A DNA stretch of 64,000 nt, taken from the NCBI RefSeq assembly GCF_047495875.1, contig NC_092464.1, forward strand, positions 28,428,865 to 28,492,864, read 5' to 3'. The DNA comes from Pithys albifrons albifrons (Eukaryota > Chordata > Aves > Passeriformes > Thamnophilidae). Positions 32,291 through 45,285 of the stretch are shown here, one piece after another. The stretch's first letter is position 1; each line of letters starts with the position of its first letter. Under the pieces are notes generated by a model. That model did not search any database. It had not been told where the DNA came from and was given only the letters and a program-made list of their open reading frames with translations. The position numbers were made by a program, and so were the translations under genes.

Positions 32291-34600
32291 AGTCATGTTA
32301 GCTTTGAGGAGAAACAGCATAACTGAGGCTGGTGATATTCCTCAACTAATGTGCCTTGTCTTCCTGTAAAGTCAACCAGACTGAATTCAGTGAGGTTGGC
32401 TGACATAGCTTTCTAACTAAAGGTGCTCTAACTAATCAGGATATATATTCCTGATTATTACATTTCAAGAACTACACATACCGATGAGTACACACATATT
32501 AAGGCAAGGTATAGCTCCTGTGTATAAAAAGAGTTGGAAGAATTGAGTCTAAATAGTAATTTATAACAATGTTTTAGATTAGCCCCCAAATTATGTTAAT
32601 CAGATGCCACTGTCCTCTGTTTGCATAGAAAATTAAGATGTGTGGCTTGGTGGGTGGAAGTGAGGAGAGGACAGAGGGCACCAAGTTTGGATCCATAATA
32701 TGTGCCTAGGATTGGGCTGGGAAGCAGGAGGCTGGGCACAGCCCCATGGATCTAGCTAATCCCCTGTGGGGTGGATAAGGCACTGCACCAGAGAGTAGAT
32801 GCTGTTTACCAATACCAGCAGTTCAGAGGCAAATTGCTGAACTGTATTTCATTATGGGCTGTTTCTGGCCACAGAATTCTGGTTTGTTTGGTGGGCAGAG
32901 GGTTTGTAGTGTTTTTCATGCCTTGGAGTATTGTATTGCAGTATTATGATAATTATTCTAACAGACCTTCAGCATGTGGCATGCTGCAGAGTTGGCCAGG
33001 TTGGGTCTCAAAGCTGAGACTATGGCAAGAAGTGCTGGAACTGCAAGTGAGTGTTGTGTGTGGCACCCCCCATCTCCCCTCCACTCCACCCCCACCCCCC
33101 CTTTCAGGAAGACAGCATAGTTTATGTGGTGAGTTTCTGAGTTCACAAGTAAGTCTTATCTACAAGAAACTGACCTGTAACTCCTGGATTTTTTTTTTTT
33201 CATTTAAACCCCTTCAAATATTACCCTGAAACAAAATGAGCAGAAAGATTTAGCAGTAGACTTGACAAAGCCTATTAAACAAACAAACAAAACAAACCCA
33301 AAATATCAAAACCACCAAACCTGGGGAGGAGAACTGAAGTGATGCCAAGCAGTTATGGATGGGTGAATGGATTAAAACAAGAGTGGTTTGGAGGAGAGGA
33401 AACTGGACATTATGCAGGAGCAGACTTACAAAGTAGGTAACCTTACTCCAGTGTAAATATGTGCAACACTCTTCTCCAGCCTGGTTCTGCAAGATCCTTG
33501 TATGAAAACAACGTTCAGAGCATTATCTTACAGTGGTGTGACCTAACAAAAACAAGCAAATAAAAGAAGTACCCTGTCATTGTTAGTCACTGTGACTCTA
33601 TCTACATATGTATGCTGAGGATTGTATATATAAGCTGTATTTCAGACGTCTTTAAGTGCGTTGTAACTGTCCCAAAATATACACTTAAGACTTTATTGTT
33701 GTATTTAACTGTATAAAGTCAGTAACAATGCAACTGTTCTATGCCAAAGTCATTCCATCTTAAACAAAACAAACCATTATCTTCCTTTGTCTAAATTCTC
33801 TGGGTATAAACACAGGACTGCTTTCGCTGGCCAGAGAACTGCTCTGGTTATTTATAGCATTGCAAAAATTTTTCCAGATTTTTTTTTGTTACTTATTAAC
33901 AGGATATTCTTTTTAATAAAGGACAAAATAAAAATATTACGAATATCTAGAATGAGGGAAAGGCTAGATACTCCGGAGAGAGACAGCATTTCTATTGTCC
34001 TTTTTGCTTTTCAGCAGTTGCTTCCAAGTCACACTGCTGATCTACAACATACTCATGAACAATTCTCTTGTCTTCTGAAAATACTCCCTGAAAAGCTTAC
34101 TGATTCAGAAAAAAGGAAGATAAACACCTCTAGGGCTCTCATTGCTCCCTGATATCTTGTTTTACTGATGAATGCTGATTAGCAGGAGCTGAGAAGTGGT
34201 GTTCTGAGCAAAATAAATGCAGACAGAAGGAATGTGTGGTTATGTTACTCTCATTTCATCTTTCCAGTTTTTTAAACTCCCTGCAAAGTCATGCCTCTGT
34301 GTCTGCTTGCATAACATATAAAAAAAATACTGTACTTTAGTGTAAAGAACACATAGCTGAACATCTGAGAATCTGTCTAAAAGTGAAATGAGACTTTCTG
34401 AAATAACATAGGAGAAGGCAGAAATGTTTCAACTTCATATTCCTGACCTCTGGCATCTGTTTACAGAATACTGAATGAGCCCATGATGCTGGTAGCTCAG
34501 AGCTCTTAAAAATTTTCAAATGATGGTGTGTACATATGCAAATATACACACGTGTATCTGGGGGTTAATGTGTGTTATGTGGCTGCCCCTCACCTCCCCT
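32291..34600. other. gene-free region
   Basis: No gene recognised. It contains a 9-bp inverted repeat (TAATCAGGA 32433-32441 / TCCTGATTA 32449-32457), a C-rich tract (33066-33101) and an (AAAC)n-like run at about 33277-33305. The frame at 32771-33229 starts at GTG and lacks motifs. Confidence 0.55.
33066..33101 (-). other. C-rich tract, minus-strand G-quadruplex motif
   Basis: C-runs of 6, 4, 5 and 7 are separated by short loops, so the minus strand has a G4 pattern and the plus strand an i-motif pattern. Confidence 0.65.
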
Positions 34601-35220
34601 CTCCTTGAAGCCCTGCAGCCTCCAGCTGCTGAGAGCACGGAGGGAGGGCGGTTCCCAGTGCCGACGTTGAGCTTCTGTAGCACTGCTGAGGTCAAGAAGG
34701 TGTGTGGCTCCATTCACTCCTCCTGAATTGTGCAAGACGAGCGTCAGCATGAGGTCAAAGAAAGAGTCAAGTGCATTGATGCCATATAGTATTTTTCTTC
34801 CAAGTGGCTTTTTTTTTCCTTCTTGATGTTGTCTAATTTTTTTTTTTTTCATTCTGGCAGCACCTCTTTCCTCTTTTGCTATAACAGCATGAAACAGGGC
34901 AAGTGTGGCTTTGGTGGGGTTTTGAAATCGAAGAGCGAATTTCCTTTCCCACTGCGTTACGCTGAGTCAGAGCGGCGGAGGGGTGTTCCTGGCAGCTGCC
35001 TCATGGCCGGGCTCGTACGGCCGCACCCGCTGCCAGATAAACAGAACACTCTGTCTGCTTATGATTTGTACTTTGGCCAATTCGTGGCGGGTTTTTTTTT
35101 TTCAAAGCTGTACTATTGTTGCTTTTCCTTTGATGTGCAAAGCTGAGCAGGAGAGCGAATCCCCTGTTTCTTCAGCCAAGAGCTCCGGAGATAACAATGT
35201 TATCTGAGCATGAGATGAAT
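34600..35220. promoter_or_regulatory. CpG-dense pocket, candidate enhancer or orphan CpG island
   Basis: Eleven CpGs lie within about 101 nt (34929-35029) deep in AT-rich desert. Nearby are GCTGAGTCAG (34961-34970; AP-1/MAF-type, core TGAGTCA 34963-34969), CGTACGGCCG (about 35014) and the palindromic GATA/SOX element at 35189-35205. It is about 27 kb downstream of ARL4A. No exon or ORF supports a gene. A small unannotated promoter (lncRNA) is an alternative to an enhancer. Confidence 0.5.
35189..35205. promoter_or_regulatory. 17-nt palindrome with paired GATA sites and a SOX-like core
   Basis: AGATAACA-A-TGTTATCT has exact 8-bp arms. Each arm holds a GATA-type AGATAA, and the centre reads AACAATG, a SOX-type core. 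Confidence 0.6.
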
Positions 35221-38200
35221 ATCCATGTAATTCTGTTAATATTCAGGTCTCAGTGACTTTCAAGAGATAATGGAAGACTTTCAGCCAGGCTCTTCTGCTT
35301 GTAACATGTAGGTTGGGCTATAACCCCTGGAGGAAAAGGGATGCATGTGAAGTTTCTGACCTTGATTTGGTGTAGCTGTTAAAACAACAGCAGAAGAGCC
35401 AAACCCAGCTGTACTTCTGCATGTAATTAGGCAGGCAATGAGAGGAGGTTCCACATCAAGCATACGTGTATCACTGGCCACAGCTAAGCAAAGCACATGC
35501 AAGGAGCGGGACTAGAGCTAGTGCTCTTCCTCATGAACAGGGAGCTGTGATGGGGTAAAAAAAGCCTTGTAAGACTAAATAGCAATACTGTTGATTTTCC
35601 TGCAGTAGAGAGGTTATTTTAAGCTTTTTTTTAATCAATAGAGTTGGGATGGGCTGTGTGGGCACAATGCCAGGTGGAAGTAAGATCAGTGTATTAAACT
35701 ACACAGCCTTATGCTCTTTAGGTGGAAACGGCCTCTGAGAAGAACATACTTTAAGCTAATAGGAGATCAGTGGAAAGATCAGAGGACATGTTCAGAGCTT
35801 GCTCTTGGCAGAAAGAACATGAAGCTCTATCACTGTCTGGTGTCTCTGCTCCTGAAAAACACTTATGATTCTGGTGGGAATCTTTAGACAGGGTTGTTTT
35901 GATTTAGATTTTTTTTCTTACTTAGCTAAGGTGAGTCTCCCTTATACTTTATTAATGTTACTTTTCAGTTCTGTATACAATTTGAGAGCTAGGCAAAGAT
36001 ATTGTTCTAGATGTTGAATAGATATGTTGCTACAACTGTCAGAGGTGCCTTAGGTTACATGAACTAACAAACTTACATCCAAGACCTGTATTAGATGATA
36101 TATTAGACTACTGGTCCTTTGTAGTTCCCTTGTCTTTTGGTTCATAGAGCAAGGGAGTGAACTGGGAACCTGAAGTGCACTTTCCTGTGCAGACAGTAGC
36201 TAATGCTGAGAAACATGTCTCATGCAAGTCTTCTATGATCCTGAAAAACCTAATCTAGAACTGCAGGATGTGTTATGTTTACACAATAGTCTTGGTTAGA
36301 TTTCTGAGCGGAAAACAAGGTGTTTGGACTATACAGTCTTTAACAGCCATTATCATTAATAATGCATTAAAAAGAAGGTTTATAGCCCTGAGGCTATCAT
36401 CTCAATGATGCATAATCTCAGAAATGTCAAGGTGACTCAGGGTGACATGATGTATCATGGCATATCTGAACTGCTCTGAAATGTGTAGTTCCAAATAGCA
36501 CACAGGGTGAAATGCACACAACATGAAGACACAAAGGCTTAGTTGCCCTCTGAATCGTAAACACTCTTCTCCTTGTCAAGGATACACAACAGCAATAGTG
36601 TGTGTTGTCTTTGCCTCCTGAAAATGTGGGCTTGCTTTTATGGTCTGTAGCTGATTTGGGAATGCAAAAACTTGTGTGGGTAAATAGTAATCTATTTCCC
36701 CTCTTTATGGGACCAGAGATACTTTTTTGCTCATGTCTATAGTGGGGAAAGCTAAATATGATTCAAAAATATTCTGGGGCCAATAGGGACATATTTGTCA
36801 CATGCACACATATTTGCAGTTTAGCTGAAAGTTCTTACAATTACCAATGTCTGCCTGTGTGTGTTGGTTTTAAGATGTCACCATATTCTCTGTCACATAA
36901 CATTATTTTTTTATGACAGCAACCTCTGTTCACACAGCAGGTTAACCAGTACTATGTTCTTGTTTGTAGATTGCTTTAGAGCAGCTTTGAGCTCTCTCCT
37001 GGGGTCATGCAAGTCAAAGCTGAGCACTGATGCCAAAATCACACATCTACACTGACCAGTGCTGTTGGTTTGGTTTTTTTATTGGATATTTTGGTGACCC
37101 AATTCAATGTAGAAAAAAAAAGTACATTGATGATGTGAAGGGATTTGTAGGGAGAAATTAATTGGAATTATTCAGTCTGTAACAGAATGTCATCAAATAA
37201 AGGACGGTTCATCTGAATGTCTTCTTCAGTTGAAGTAGGTAGTTGCAAATTCTTAGGAAATAGAATTGCTAATAGAGACCAGGTGGTTCAGCCACTCCTC
37301 TCACTTTTTTTTCCTTTTTTTTTTCTTTCTATTGGGCTGGGCTTCCTGAGCAGCAGAACATCTACTTCCCTTGATAATTACCCAGGAGTTTCTCTCAGAA
37401 GGCTCTTCTCTTAGATTATGTTATCAGTAAACTTGACCTCTACTTGTCATGCTAAGTGTGCAATTCCATTTTAGCACCAGTTGACTTTCTAAATTAGAAT
37501 ATCCTTGCTGATATAGCAACGCAAGTGCATATTCACTGGGTCTAGAACAAAACTGATATGGACCCTTGCCACTTCGAATTTTTTTATGCTGGAGGACTGA
37601 CACCTAAGTTGTTCTTGGGCTCTGGTGGGCTTGAGGCTGTGCCCTGGGAAATTTATCTCTGCCCATTGTATATTATAGCACAAAGTGACTTTGGGTAGTG
37701 CTAATGCAAGTCAGAGCTCTTTTTTGGTAAACATCTGGTTTTTACTGAGTTAGTAGCCAAGCTCTTATTAATTTCCATTGAGTCAGGCTTGTAATTCTCT
37801 TTTTTTTTTTCCCCCCTCTCCTCCTTCTCCAGCATCTGACACAGAGGCAGAAATGAGCACATACCTGCCTATACATTTTGTGTCAAAGCCAGGTGACCAT
37901 GTTAGCTGAGGTAGTGCTGTGCCTACGGCTACAAACTCATGATGAAAGGCTTTCCCTGATAGGCTGGGCTTGGTGCTGTCCTAACATGCTTATGCAGACA
38001 CTTTCTCTTCCAGCACAGCACATGAACTGCAAAAACTTTCATCTGCTTGGCAGAAGTCTGCAGTATGCAATGCAAACAGATCCCTGTCTGACATCCAAGT
38101 GAGTTATATACCAAGTCTTCATTCCTTGGTTCTTCTCTGTAAAAATGATGGTAATTCTTTCATCCTTTTGTAAGATGCTTTGCATGAAAGGTGTTTAATT

Positions 38201-41200
38201 GATGTAAAGCATTACTGCTTCGTACCTCATCATTTCCAGCTGCTTATGCTGCTGACATACAACCCAATTCCCTTCCTCTCAGGCGTTACTCCAATGAGAG
38301 AAAACAACTTTTAACCGCTCTTCATGCGGTGATACCCCAAGTTCATGGCATTGCTGCCGTTTTACTACCCTAATGAATGACCTTGATTGTACCAATGCTT
38401 TTCCTAATCCTGACAAGAAAAGTAACTTTTGCTTCTGTCTGTTGACTCTAAAGATGTCTATCAGGTTTAATTAGTTGGTTTTAATCTGTGGCACAGATAG
38501 GAATACATAGGAAATAAAGTCTTAGAGCTTTCTCATAAACACATGGATGGTAAAGTCAGAAATAATGGTAAGGAGTGAGGGATTTTACCTTCTTTTGAAA
38601 ATAACAAAAAAAACCCCACCCCAAACAAACAAAAAAAAAAACCCCAAACAAAAAACTTCATATATAGCCCTTTCTAGCTTTTGTTTTTTCCTCCCCTGAC
38701 CCTGTGGCTACATTGTGCTATTGTGAGAGCCTGTTTGGATAGCAAAGTAGCAGTTTGCAGTTGGCACATCTTACAAGAGCTGATGAGAGAGGAGTCATCA
38801 TCTAATATGTGCAGCAGCTCCAGAAAGAGAGAAATGGAATTTGGGTTTCCCTGAAGGTGTCTGAATTAAGAGAAATGCAGCCTTCAGGTGCATATTATGT
38901 ATAATCATATAATCAAGGGTTAATTTGGAAAGCCCCTATGGTATTTAGAAAGTGTGAGGAATCTCTTAAAGCTGAGCAAACCAGGCTTTGGGATAGAGAC
39001 TGAAGCCTTAAGAGGTAGTCCCGTGGGACTTCTACAACCCTATGTGACTCTCACTTTCACTGGCTCAGCTTGCTATTTTCCAAGCTGTGACACAGATGTT
39101 AAAGCAAGAACAGGGAAGTATTAATGCCTGATAAGCGGCAATTTGTGAACTCGCTAAGTAATTGAATTTGAAACAGATTACCATATTCATAGTCTGAATG
39201 CTAGCACATACAATAGCACATACACAGTCTTGTATAGATAGTGACGATATTAACTCATTTATTTTATATTTGTCATAGGGTGTGTGTTTTCTTGCCAATG
39301 CCAAACTTCGGACTAGCCCTAACAGCATAGGATGTGTTAAAAAACAGTTGAGGCTATGAAAATCAGAGAGGTAACATTTTTAGGTACCAATAATTCACCA
39401 CAAGAAGTCTGTATGTAGGTATACTGCATCCTCTGCATCTGTTACACGTCAGTTTTTTGAGCAATGTCTTGATAAACCTAGAAATCCTGACTGTATCCTT
39501 GGAAACAGCTGTGTAAGAATATAATGTATATAAAAAGAAACATTCTATTTTGTAGGAATATACTTCGGACAACTACAGAACTCCTATGGAAAGAAATGAC
39601 CAGACTGTTTGTTGTGGATTGTTTTTTCCTCTTCAGATAATCTTGACAGAAAGTTCACAGTTCATTTGCCTAATAACATAGGATGATTCAAAGAACATAA
39701 GGTACTTCAGTGATTCCTGCTTTGTCTCTAGCTAATGTTGCAGGAGGGTACAGGTCCCACAATGTCTGATTGCATATGCAACCTTAGGCCTTGGATACAT
39801 CAACAAATATATAAAGCATCCAGGAACTGATTTTCTCCATTAATCCAGAACTGTGGAAAAATTGTAAAGTAAAAACTTTTCAGTTTCCTAAAATACAGAT
39901 TTCTCCAACATCTTATCTACTAGAGCAGCTAAAAGTTTTCATCAGTAATAATATAATGGCTCTAAAGTTGGGAAATGTTTTATCTGTTTTTTGTTTGTTT
40001 GTTTTTGTGTGTGTGCTTTTGGTTTTTTGTTTGTTTATTTGGTGGGTTGTTGTTTTTCTGTGCTCAATGCCAGCATCTCTAGGCATAAGTTTCTAACTGT
40101 CTAGGGTGTCATATTATTTTTGCATGGTTTTATTTTTTAATACTTTACCTTGATCTCACAATTTTTTTTCTGAATTCTAATCAGCAACAAAACCATTTAG
40201 TTCTGTGTCACTCCATTTTTAGTTGAGATCTGTGTGTTAATAAAAGTCACCATAAAACTGCAGCACGGGTTTCCTTCCAGAAGTATATTATGTAAGAAAG
40301 CAGCAGCAAGCTGTGCTTGGGAAAGCCTGTCTGAGAGCACGTAGCTGAAAGCATGGGGCTGTGCTTTTTTCTGCTTGGCACTGCTCACAGATCATAGCAG
40401 GGCTCCAGGATCATGCAACTACATATCTAGGCAGATGTTCTTTAACAACTGTTTTGAAGTGTAGTGTTTATGACAAGAAAACTCGTTTAAACTTGTGTTC
40501 AAAATCAGTTGAACTTGGATCCTAAAATTGAGCCCTCACTGTACTCTGGTTCGCCTCCTTGCTGTCTTCTCAGTAGGAGTTATTTCTACAATTACTGATG
40601 TGAGCAAGGGACTTTCTCTGACTGTAGGAGGGTTTGGACCAGACATCTATGCATATTTCATTATTCCGAGGGGGGTGTTTAACAGCCTGACAGTTAGTGC
40701 AGTTAGGATTATCTTCAGAACTGCATTGATTATGACCAGCAAAAGATCTTACTGTTATGTCTTAATGTAGAATAAAACGAGAATACATCCAACTTCAATG
40801 ATAGGAAAATGTGTCTGTGGGAGGTGTAGGCACATAAAATGAAGTATGTCTCCCTGTTTTGGCTCTTTGGTCACAAATATACTTTGCTCTTGGACCCAGC
40901 ACTGCCAGCTATTATGCAAAGTTGTGTAGATGTATACTCAAACCTAACTCCTACTAGGAGATGTTGAGGATGAAGGTGGGGAGGAAGTATTGTGGGGATC
41001 AAACCTGGCAAACTCTTATGTCTTTGAAAGCTGAAATTATGGAGATTTGCTCTACTGATTAGCAGCTATCACTTTTTCATTAAAACCAATATCAAGAGAC
41101 AACTACTTGCAGTCAGTCATCTATGAGCAGGATTTAGTGCGAGAAGGGTGGTTTCTAGTCAGTGTAACCCTGCTCTACTGTAGCTGTTATGATATTATAG

Positions 41201-42330
41201 CTAGGTTGCATATTCTCACAAAATTGTGGGTTCAGCTAATTATACTGTCATAAATTCAACATGAACTTCATGTATATTGTACTATACTTGTACTTAGCAT
41301 ATTGTACTACACTTATATCAAACATATATATTATATATATTATACCCATATGTATACTCTATATACATATACTATACATGCATCAAAAAACAACAGGAGT
41401 GTGACATCTATCTCTTTTTTGTTTGTTTGTAAAGATTTATTCCAAAGAATGAAATAGTAAGTGGATAAGAAGGGTAGGTTAAACTTGATACCTGTCAGTT
41501 GTGAAAATGTTCTCTTCAATAGCAGTGGGTGTACAGTGATGGGAAATCTGCCTGAAAAGGAGGAGGTTAGAATAATGATGAGGTATTTTCTTCTTTCTTC
41601 TTATTTTCTTTCTTTTTAAGCTATCTTCTCTGAAAGCTTTAAATCTCAGCCTTTCCACCCAACACACACCATCTGTTGTTCACTGTTTGAACCCTGCTCC
41701 TGAGGTGACTGGTTTTGGTAAGGACTTTTTGTTAGGATAAATCTGCTTGCTTTTCTCCTATGTATTTTTGAGATGGACAGTAGCCAATGGCAGATACCAC
41801 ACGGAAAATATAAGGACTATGCTAATATTTCTTGTAGCTCTGGAGGGGGAAAAAACCCCATAACAACAACTTTGCTTGTGGGTTCATTTTTCACTTTCCT
41901 CTGCTTTCCCTGTTGCCCAGTTTGGTAAAGGCACTGCCTCCCACTTAACACAGGTGTGAGGCAGGTGTTCCCTATGACTGAAGATGGTCTATTTGGGTTA
42001 AGCATATGTCAGCCAAAGTTCCCACCTGCTTTCAGAGTGTGTTCTTTAATGTCAAATTCAAAGGATGACTTGAAGGTCAAAGGGGATTTTGTGGTTGTTT
42101 TTGGTTACATGTCTGGATACTTGGTATAGTAACTAGAAAAGTAATATTAAGGGAAGAACAGATTTCTGAATTCTTGTCAGCTTATATAATTTGAATGTTG
42201 ACTACCTTTCTGTGTTTATATATATGCAGAGGGAGGCAATTTCATGAAAAAATGACAAAAGGAGTCTGTGAGGTGAGATGTGGAGATGTGTAGAGATTGT
42301 CCTTGAGAATCCATTTTTAATATGGATAGC
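35221..42330. other. gene-free region
   Basis: No gene recognised. An A/C-rich tract lies at 38605-38658, T/G-rich tracts at about 39984-40060, and an AT-rich block with an imperfect 25-bp-period repeat (ATATTGTACTA at 41274 and 41299) running into TATA-rich palindromic sequence to about 41385. An inverted repeat TCAATGTA/TACATTGA lies at 37104-37130. About 36860-36880 weakly recalls an avian LTR start but has no partner end. Confidence 0.55.
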
Positions 42331-42883
42331 TGATGCTAGTTTTAACTGGGGTAGAGTTATTTTTCTTCATAGTGGTTAGTATGGAGCTATTTGTGCTGGA
42401 AACAGTGCTGATAATTCAGGGATCTTCTAGTTACTGCTGAACAGTGCTTAAACTGAGTCAAGGCTTCTTCCAATTCCCATCCAAACTGTGAGCAGGCTGA
42501 GGGTGCACAAGAAGTTGGGCGGGCTGACTCCAGATGACCATGGGGATATCCCACATCATATGGCATCTTGCTTGGCATTAAAACTATGGGGAAGGTTCAC
42601 TGGGGACCTGCTGCTCAGGGACTGGCTGAGCATCAGTGGGTTGGTAGTGAGCGATTATTTTCATTTTAATTACTTTTTTTTAATGGGACTTTATTTACCT
42701 CTTTTTGTTATTTTCCTTTTATATCAATTTGTTTATATTATTTCAGTTATTAACCTGTTCTTAAAAGGAAGAGTTTTCTCACTTTTACCTTTTAATTTCT
42801 CTCTTCTCCATTCCACAGGGGCTGTTGAGTGAGTGAGCAACTGTGTGTGGTGCTTAGTTGCCAGCTGTGGTTAAATCATGTCC
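42331..42883 (+). mobile_element. solo LTR of an avian endogenous retrovirus (ERVL-like)
   Basis: About 553 bp collinear with a common avian LTR family as I remember it: TTTTAACTGGGGTAGAGTTA (about 42340), TTTGTGCTGGAAACAGTG (about 42390), GCTGAACAGTGCTTA (about 42437), CTGAGGGTGCACAAGAAG (about 42498), GATATCCCACATCATATGGC (about 42545), a degraded TATA-like GCATTAAAACTATGGGG (about 42575), GAGTTTTCTCACTTTTACC (about 42771), then GTGGTGCTTAGTTGCC and GGTTAAATCATG at the 3' end. It opens with TG; the terminal CA has decayed to CC. TAGC occurs on both sides (42327-42330 and 42884-42887), a possible target-site duplication. No internal retroviral genes remain, so it is a solo LTR left by recombination. 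The promoter and polyadenylation motifs look eroded. Confidence 0.85.
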
Positions 42884-43859
42884 TAGCTGTACCTTATAAA
42901 TTCACTTTCTTTTATACTGGAAGACTTTTATTCAGCTGGTTTGAGTTTTCCTAAAAATGGTTGGGGGTGGAGAGGAGGAATTTAGCCTTTTCTTTTTTTT
43001 TTTTTTTCCTTGAGAGAGGGCTCTTCACTTGTTCCCTTTGCAGCCTGTGAAAGATCAAACTTAGGGGATATTTCTATGAGCAAAATGAACAAACACACCA
43101 ATTCAATGGGTGGTATATAAAATTGTATTATAGCAAATTCTTCATTCTGTCTCAAGCTGACTGTAGCAGAGAAACAGAGAGATCCTTCTGTTTCCAAACT
43201 CATTCCTGCTTTTTTCACAATGTCCGCGACCATTTTTTCACGAATAAAATAAGTACATGCTATCAATTGCCTGAATATGTAGTATCTTTTGGTTAATTTT
43301 CTATGAAGAGTCAAGATCTCTGAAGAGAATATATTATTAAAGCTGAATGGAATTAGAAACTGAAACATAGCAGTGCTATGATAAGGATAAGTTTATAACA
43401 AGGGCAGCTCCAAAATGATTTGCATAGTTTCAGTAGTTTTCCACTACCTGGAAACCTCAAGAGGATGAATAATATTATTACCTACTTGCAATTTATAAGG
43501 GCTATAGGTATCTCTAATCCACAGTTTTCATAGAGCTATATTTTCTATTTCTGACTCTGGCCTCCTACTATATTTGTGAAGGTAAGTAGAGTGTTTCTGC
43601 CTTGTCTTTGGGTGTGCCTGAAAAGTGTTTTCTTTTGATAAAGAATTCATTGGTTTTTCTCAGAGCAGCCCTTGCCATAGCAACTTGTTATCAATTTAAC
43701 ACTGATAGGAAGCTGTTTATTTTTTAAAAAGTCACAAACAGGTAATACTTTTTTTTTTAATTGCCACATCAAAACAGAAAGGTAAAATAAGAAGACAGTT
43801 GCAAACAAATAACCTCACTTCTTAGTCTCTAAGGTTGAATAATTCTGTGTGTATTAGCA

Positions 43860-44480
43860 GAATAAATTACAAAGCAAATGTGCTCAGGGACTGCTTCCAG
43901 AGGGACTTCATTTTGCAGCTAATTTATTACTTGTTTTCATGTTAGTTGGCCTGTTAGAAGATCCACTTATCTCCTGCTTGAAACGTTATCATTCTCACTA
44001 GATGCTGTTCTCTGCTAATTGGAATAATGTTTTCCAAGTTGAAGAAAGAGATACTATAAAGCCCATGAATGAACAGCCTTGCACTGGGCAAACATCATTT
44101 ACCTAGCAAACAAATGTTCCTTTTCATTTGTATGTCACTGGCTTAGGTTAAGCTTTCCCCTAATGAGCAGAATAATTTTTAAAAGTTTTTAGTGTTTAAC
44201 CTCAAGGGACAGAACCAATAAAAGCACAGGGTGCTAAGGAACACTGGTTCTTGTGTACTGGGCAGTGCAGCACTGGCCAGGAGGCAGATGCTTGTCCTGC
44301 TGAGTCACTGGCTGTTTGGGTTTTGTCCTTACAGCTCCAACTTCCCGACTCAGATGAACGTGTAATTAGCACAAGGCTTGGCTTTTGTCTTGTAATTGTA
44401 TTGTTGGAAACCCAAGAGCTTTTCATTGTTTCAGTGCACCTCCCTAATTTGAAAGGTGTAGTAATACAGTAATAGAGGGT
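43860..44480. promoter_or_regulatory. candidate conserved non-coding element
   Basis: Dense homeodomain-type sites occur in otherwise complex, non-repetitive sequence: AGCTAATTTATTACTTG (about 43918), TCTGCTAATTGG (about 44012), GTGTAATTAGCACA (about 44360) and TTGTAATTGTATTG (about 44391). Composition suggests a regulatory element but no conservation data are available here. Confidence 0.3.
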
Positions 44481-45240
44481 TGGTGGGGGTTTTATCCTCA
44501 CCATGTATAGTAGCTGAGGCTTACAGGGAAATACTGTATATTCCTCAGCTTGTTGCAAAATTATCAGAGCTGGCGGGTCGGGTGCAAACAACCCTTCTAA
44601 AAGTGCAGCAGGTTATGCTGGGGGCCAATGACCTCAAGCACCCAGATGCAACAGAAGCAGAAGCCCACAGTTTGCTGCTGTACCCCATGCTGGAAATGCA
44701 ATAGAGCTTCATTTTAGAAACAGGGTTTAAGCCTTGCTCTTCATGGCAGCTCTGTTATAAACGCACTTTCTTTTAAATGATCAGGAGCAATATTTTGGTC
44801 ATACCAGCTGGTTCAGTCATCTGGGTCACTGCTAGAAGTGTCAAGCTTGAGGGAACATGTAGCTGAGGACTCCCATAAGACTTATGTGCGAAATTGAGTG
44901 TAGTTTGCATAGGAAAACTCTTCAAAGATGAAACTCTGCCAGTTATTTCAAGATGTAGTAACTGGCAGCAGTTCAAACTCAGAAGGCCATCCAACTGTTA
45001 TTCTGTTTTTAGGGGGTTTTTGCCTTTATTTGTAACCATTGCTGGCACAGTAAAAGAATGTGGAATCTTTTTCTTGTTTTTGCTCTGCAGCCTTGCAAGT
45101 CTCCTTGCAAAAAACAAGGTCTGATGATTTTGAGTTAAGCAGTGTTCATTGAAGTGATAATCTTTTATTTGTTTCCAGAGAGCTGTAGATGTAAATAAAT
45201 TAGTCCTGAATTACTGTTGGCAACTCGCTGTTCGAGTTCA

Positions 45241-45285
45241 GGCATGCTCTTGGCAGTCATGCCAGCATGCCAAGGAATTCTTGGC
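45241..45285. promoter_or_regulatory. cluster of NFI-type half-sites in nested palindromes
   Basis: TTGGC (45250-45254), GCCA (45261-45264), GCCAA (45269-45273) and TTGGC (45281-45285) fall within 36 nt. Nested inverted repeats GGCATGC/GCATGCC (45241/45266) and CTTGGCA/TGCCAAG (45249/45268) overlap them. Confidence 0.4.

Noticed and set aside
32771..33229. 152-codon plus-strand frame
   Set aside because: Begins at GTG, crosses the C-rich tract to give a proline run, and shows no domain.
36860..36960. Possible LTR start (TGTGTTGGTTTTAAGATG)
   Set aside because: No matching downstream LTR segments, end or target-site duplication.
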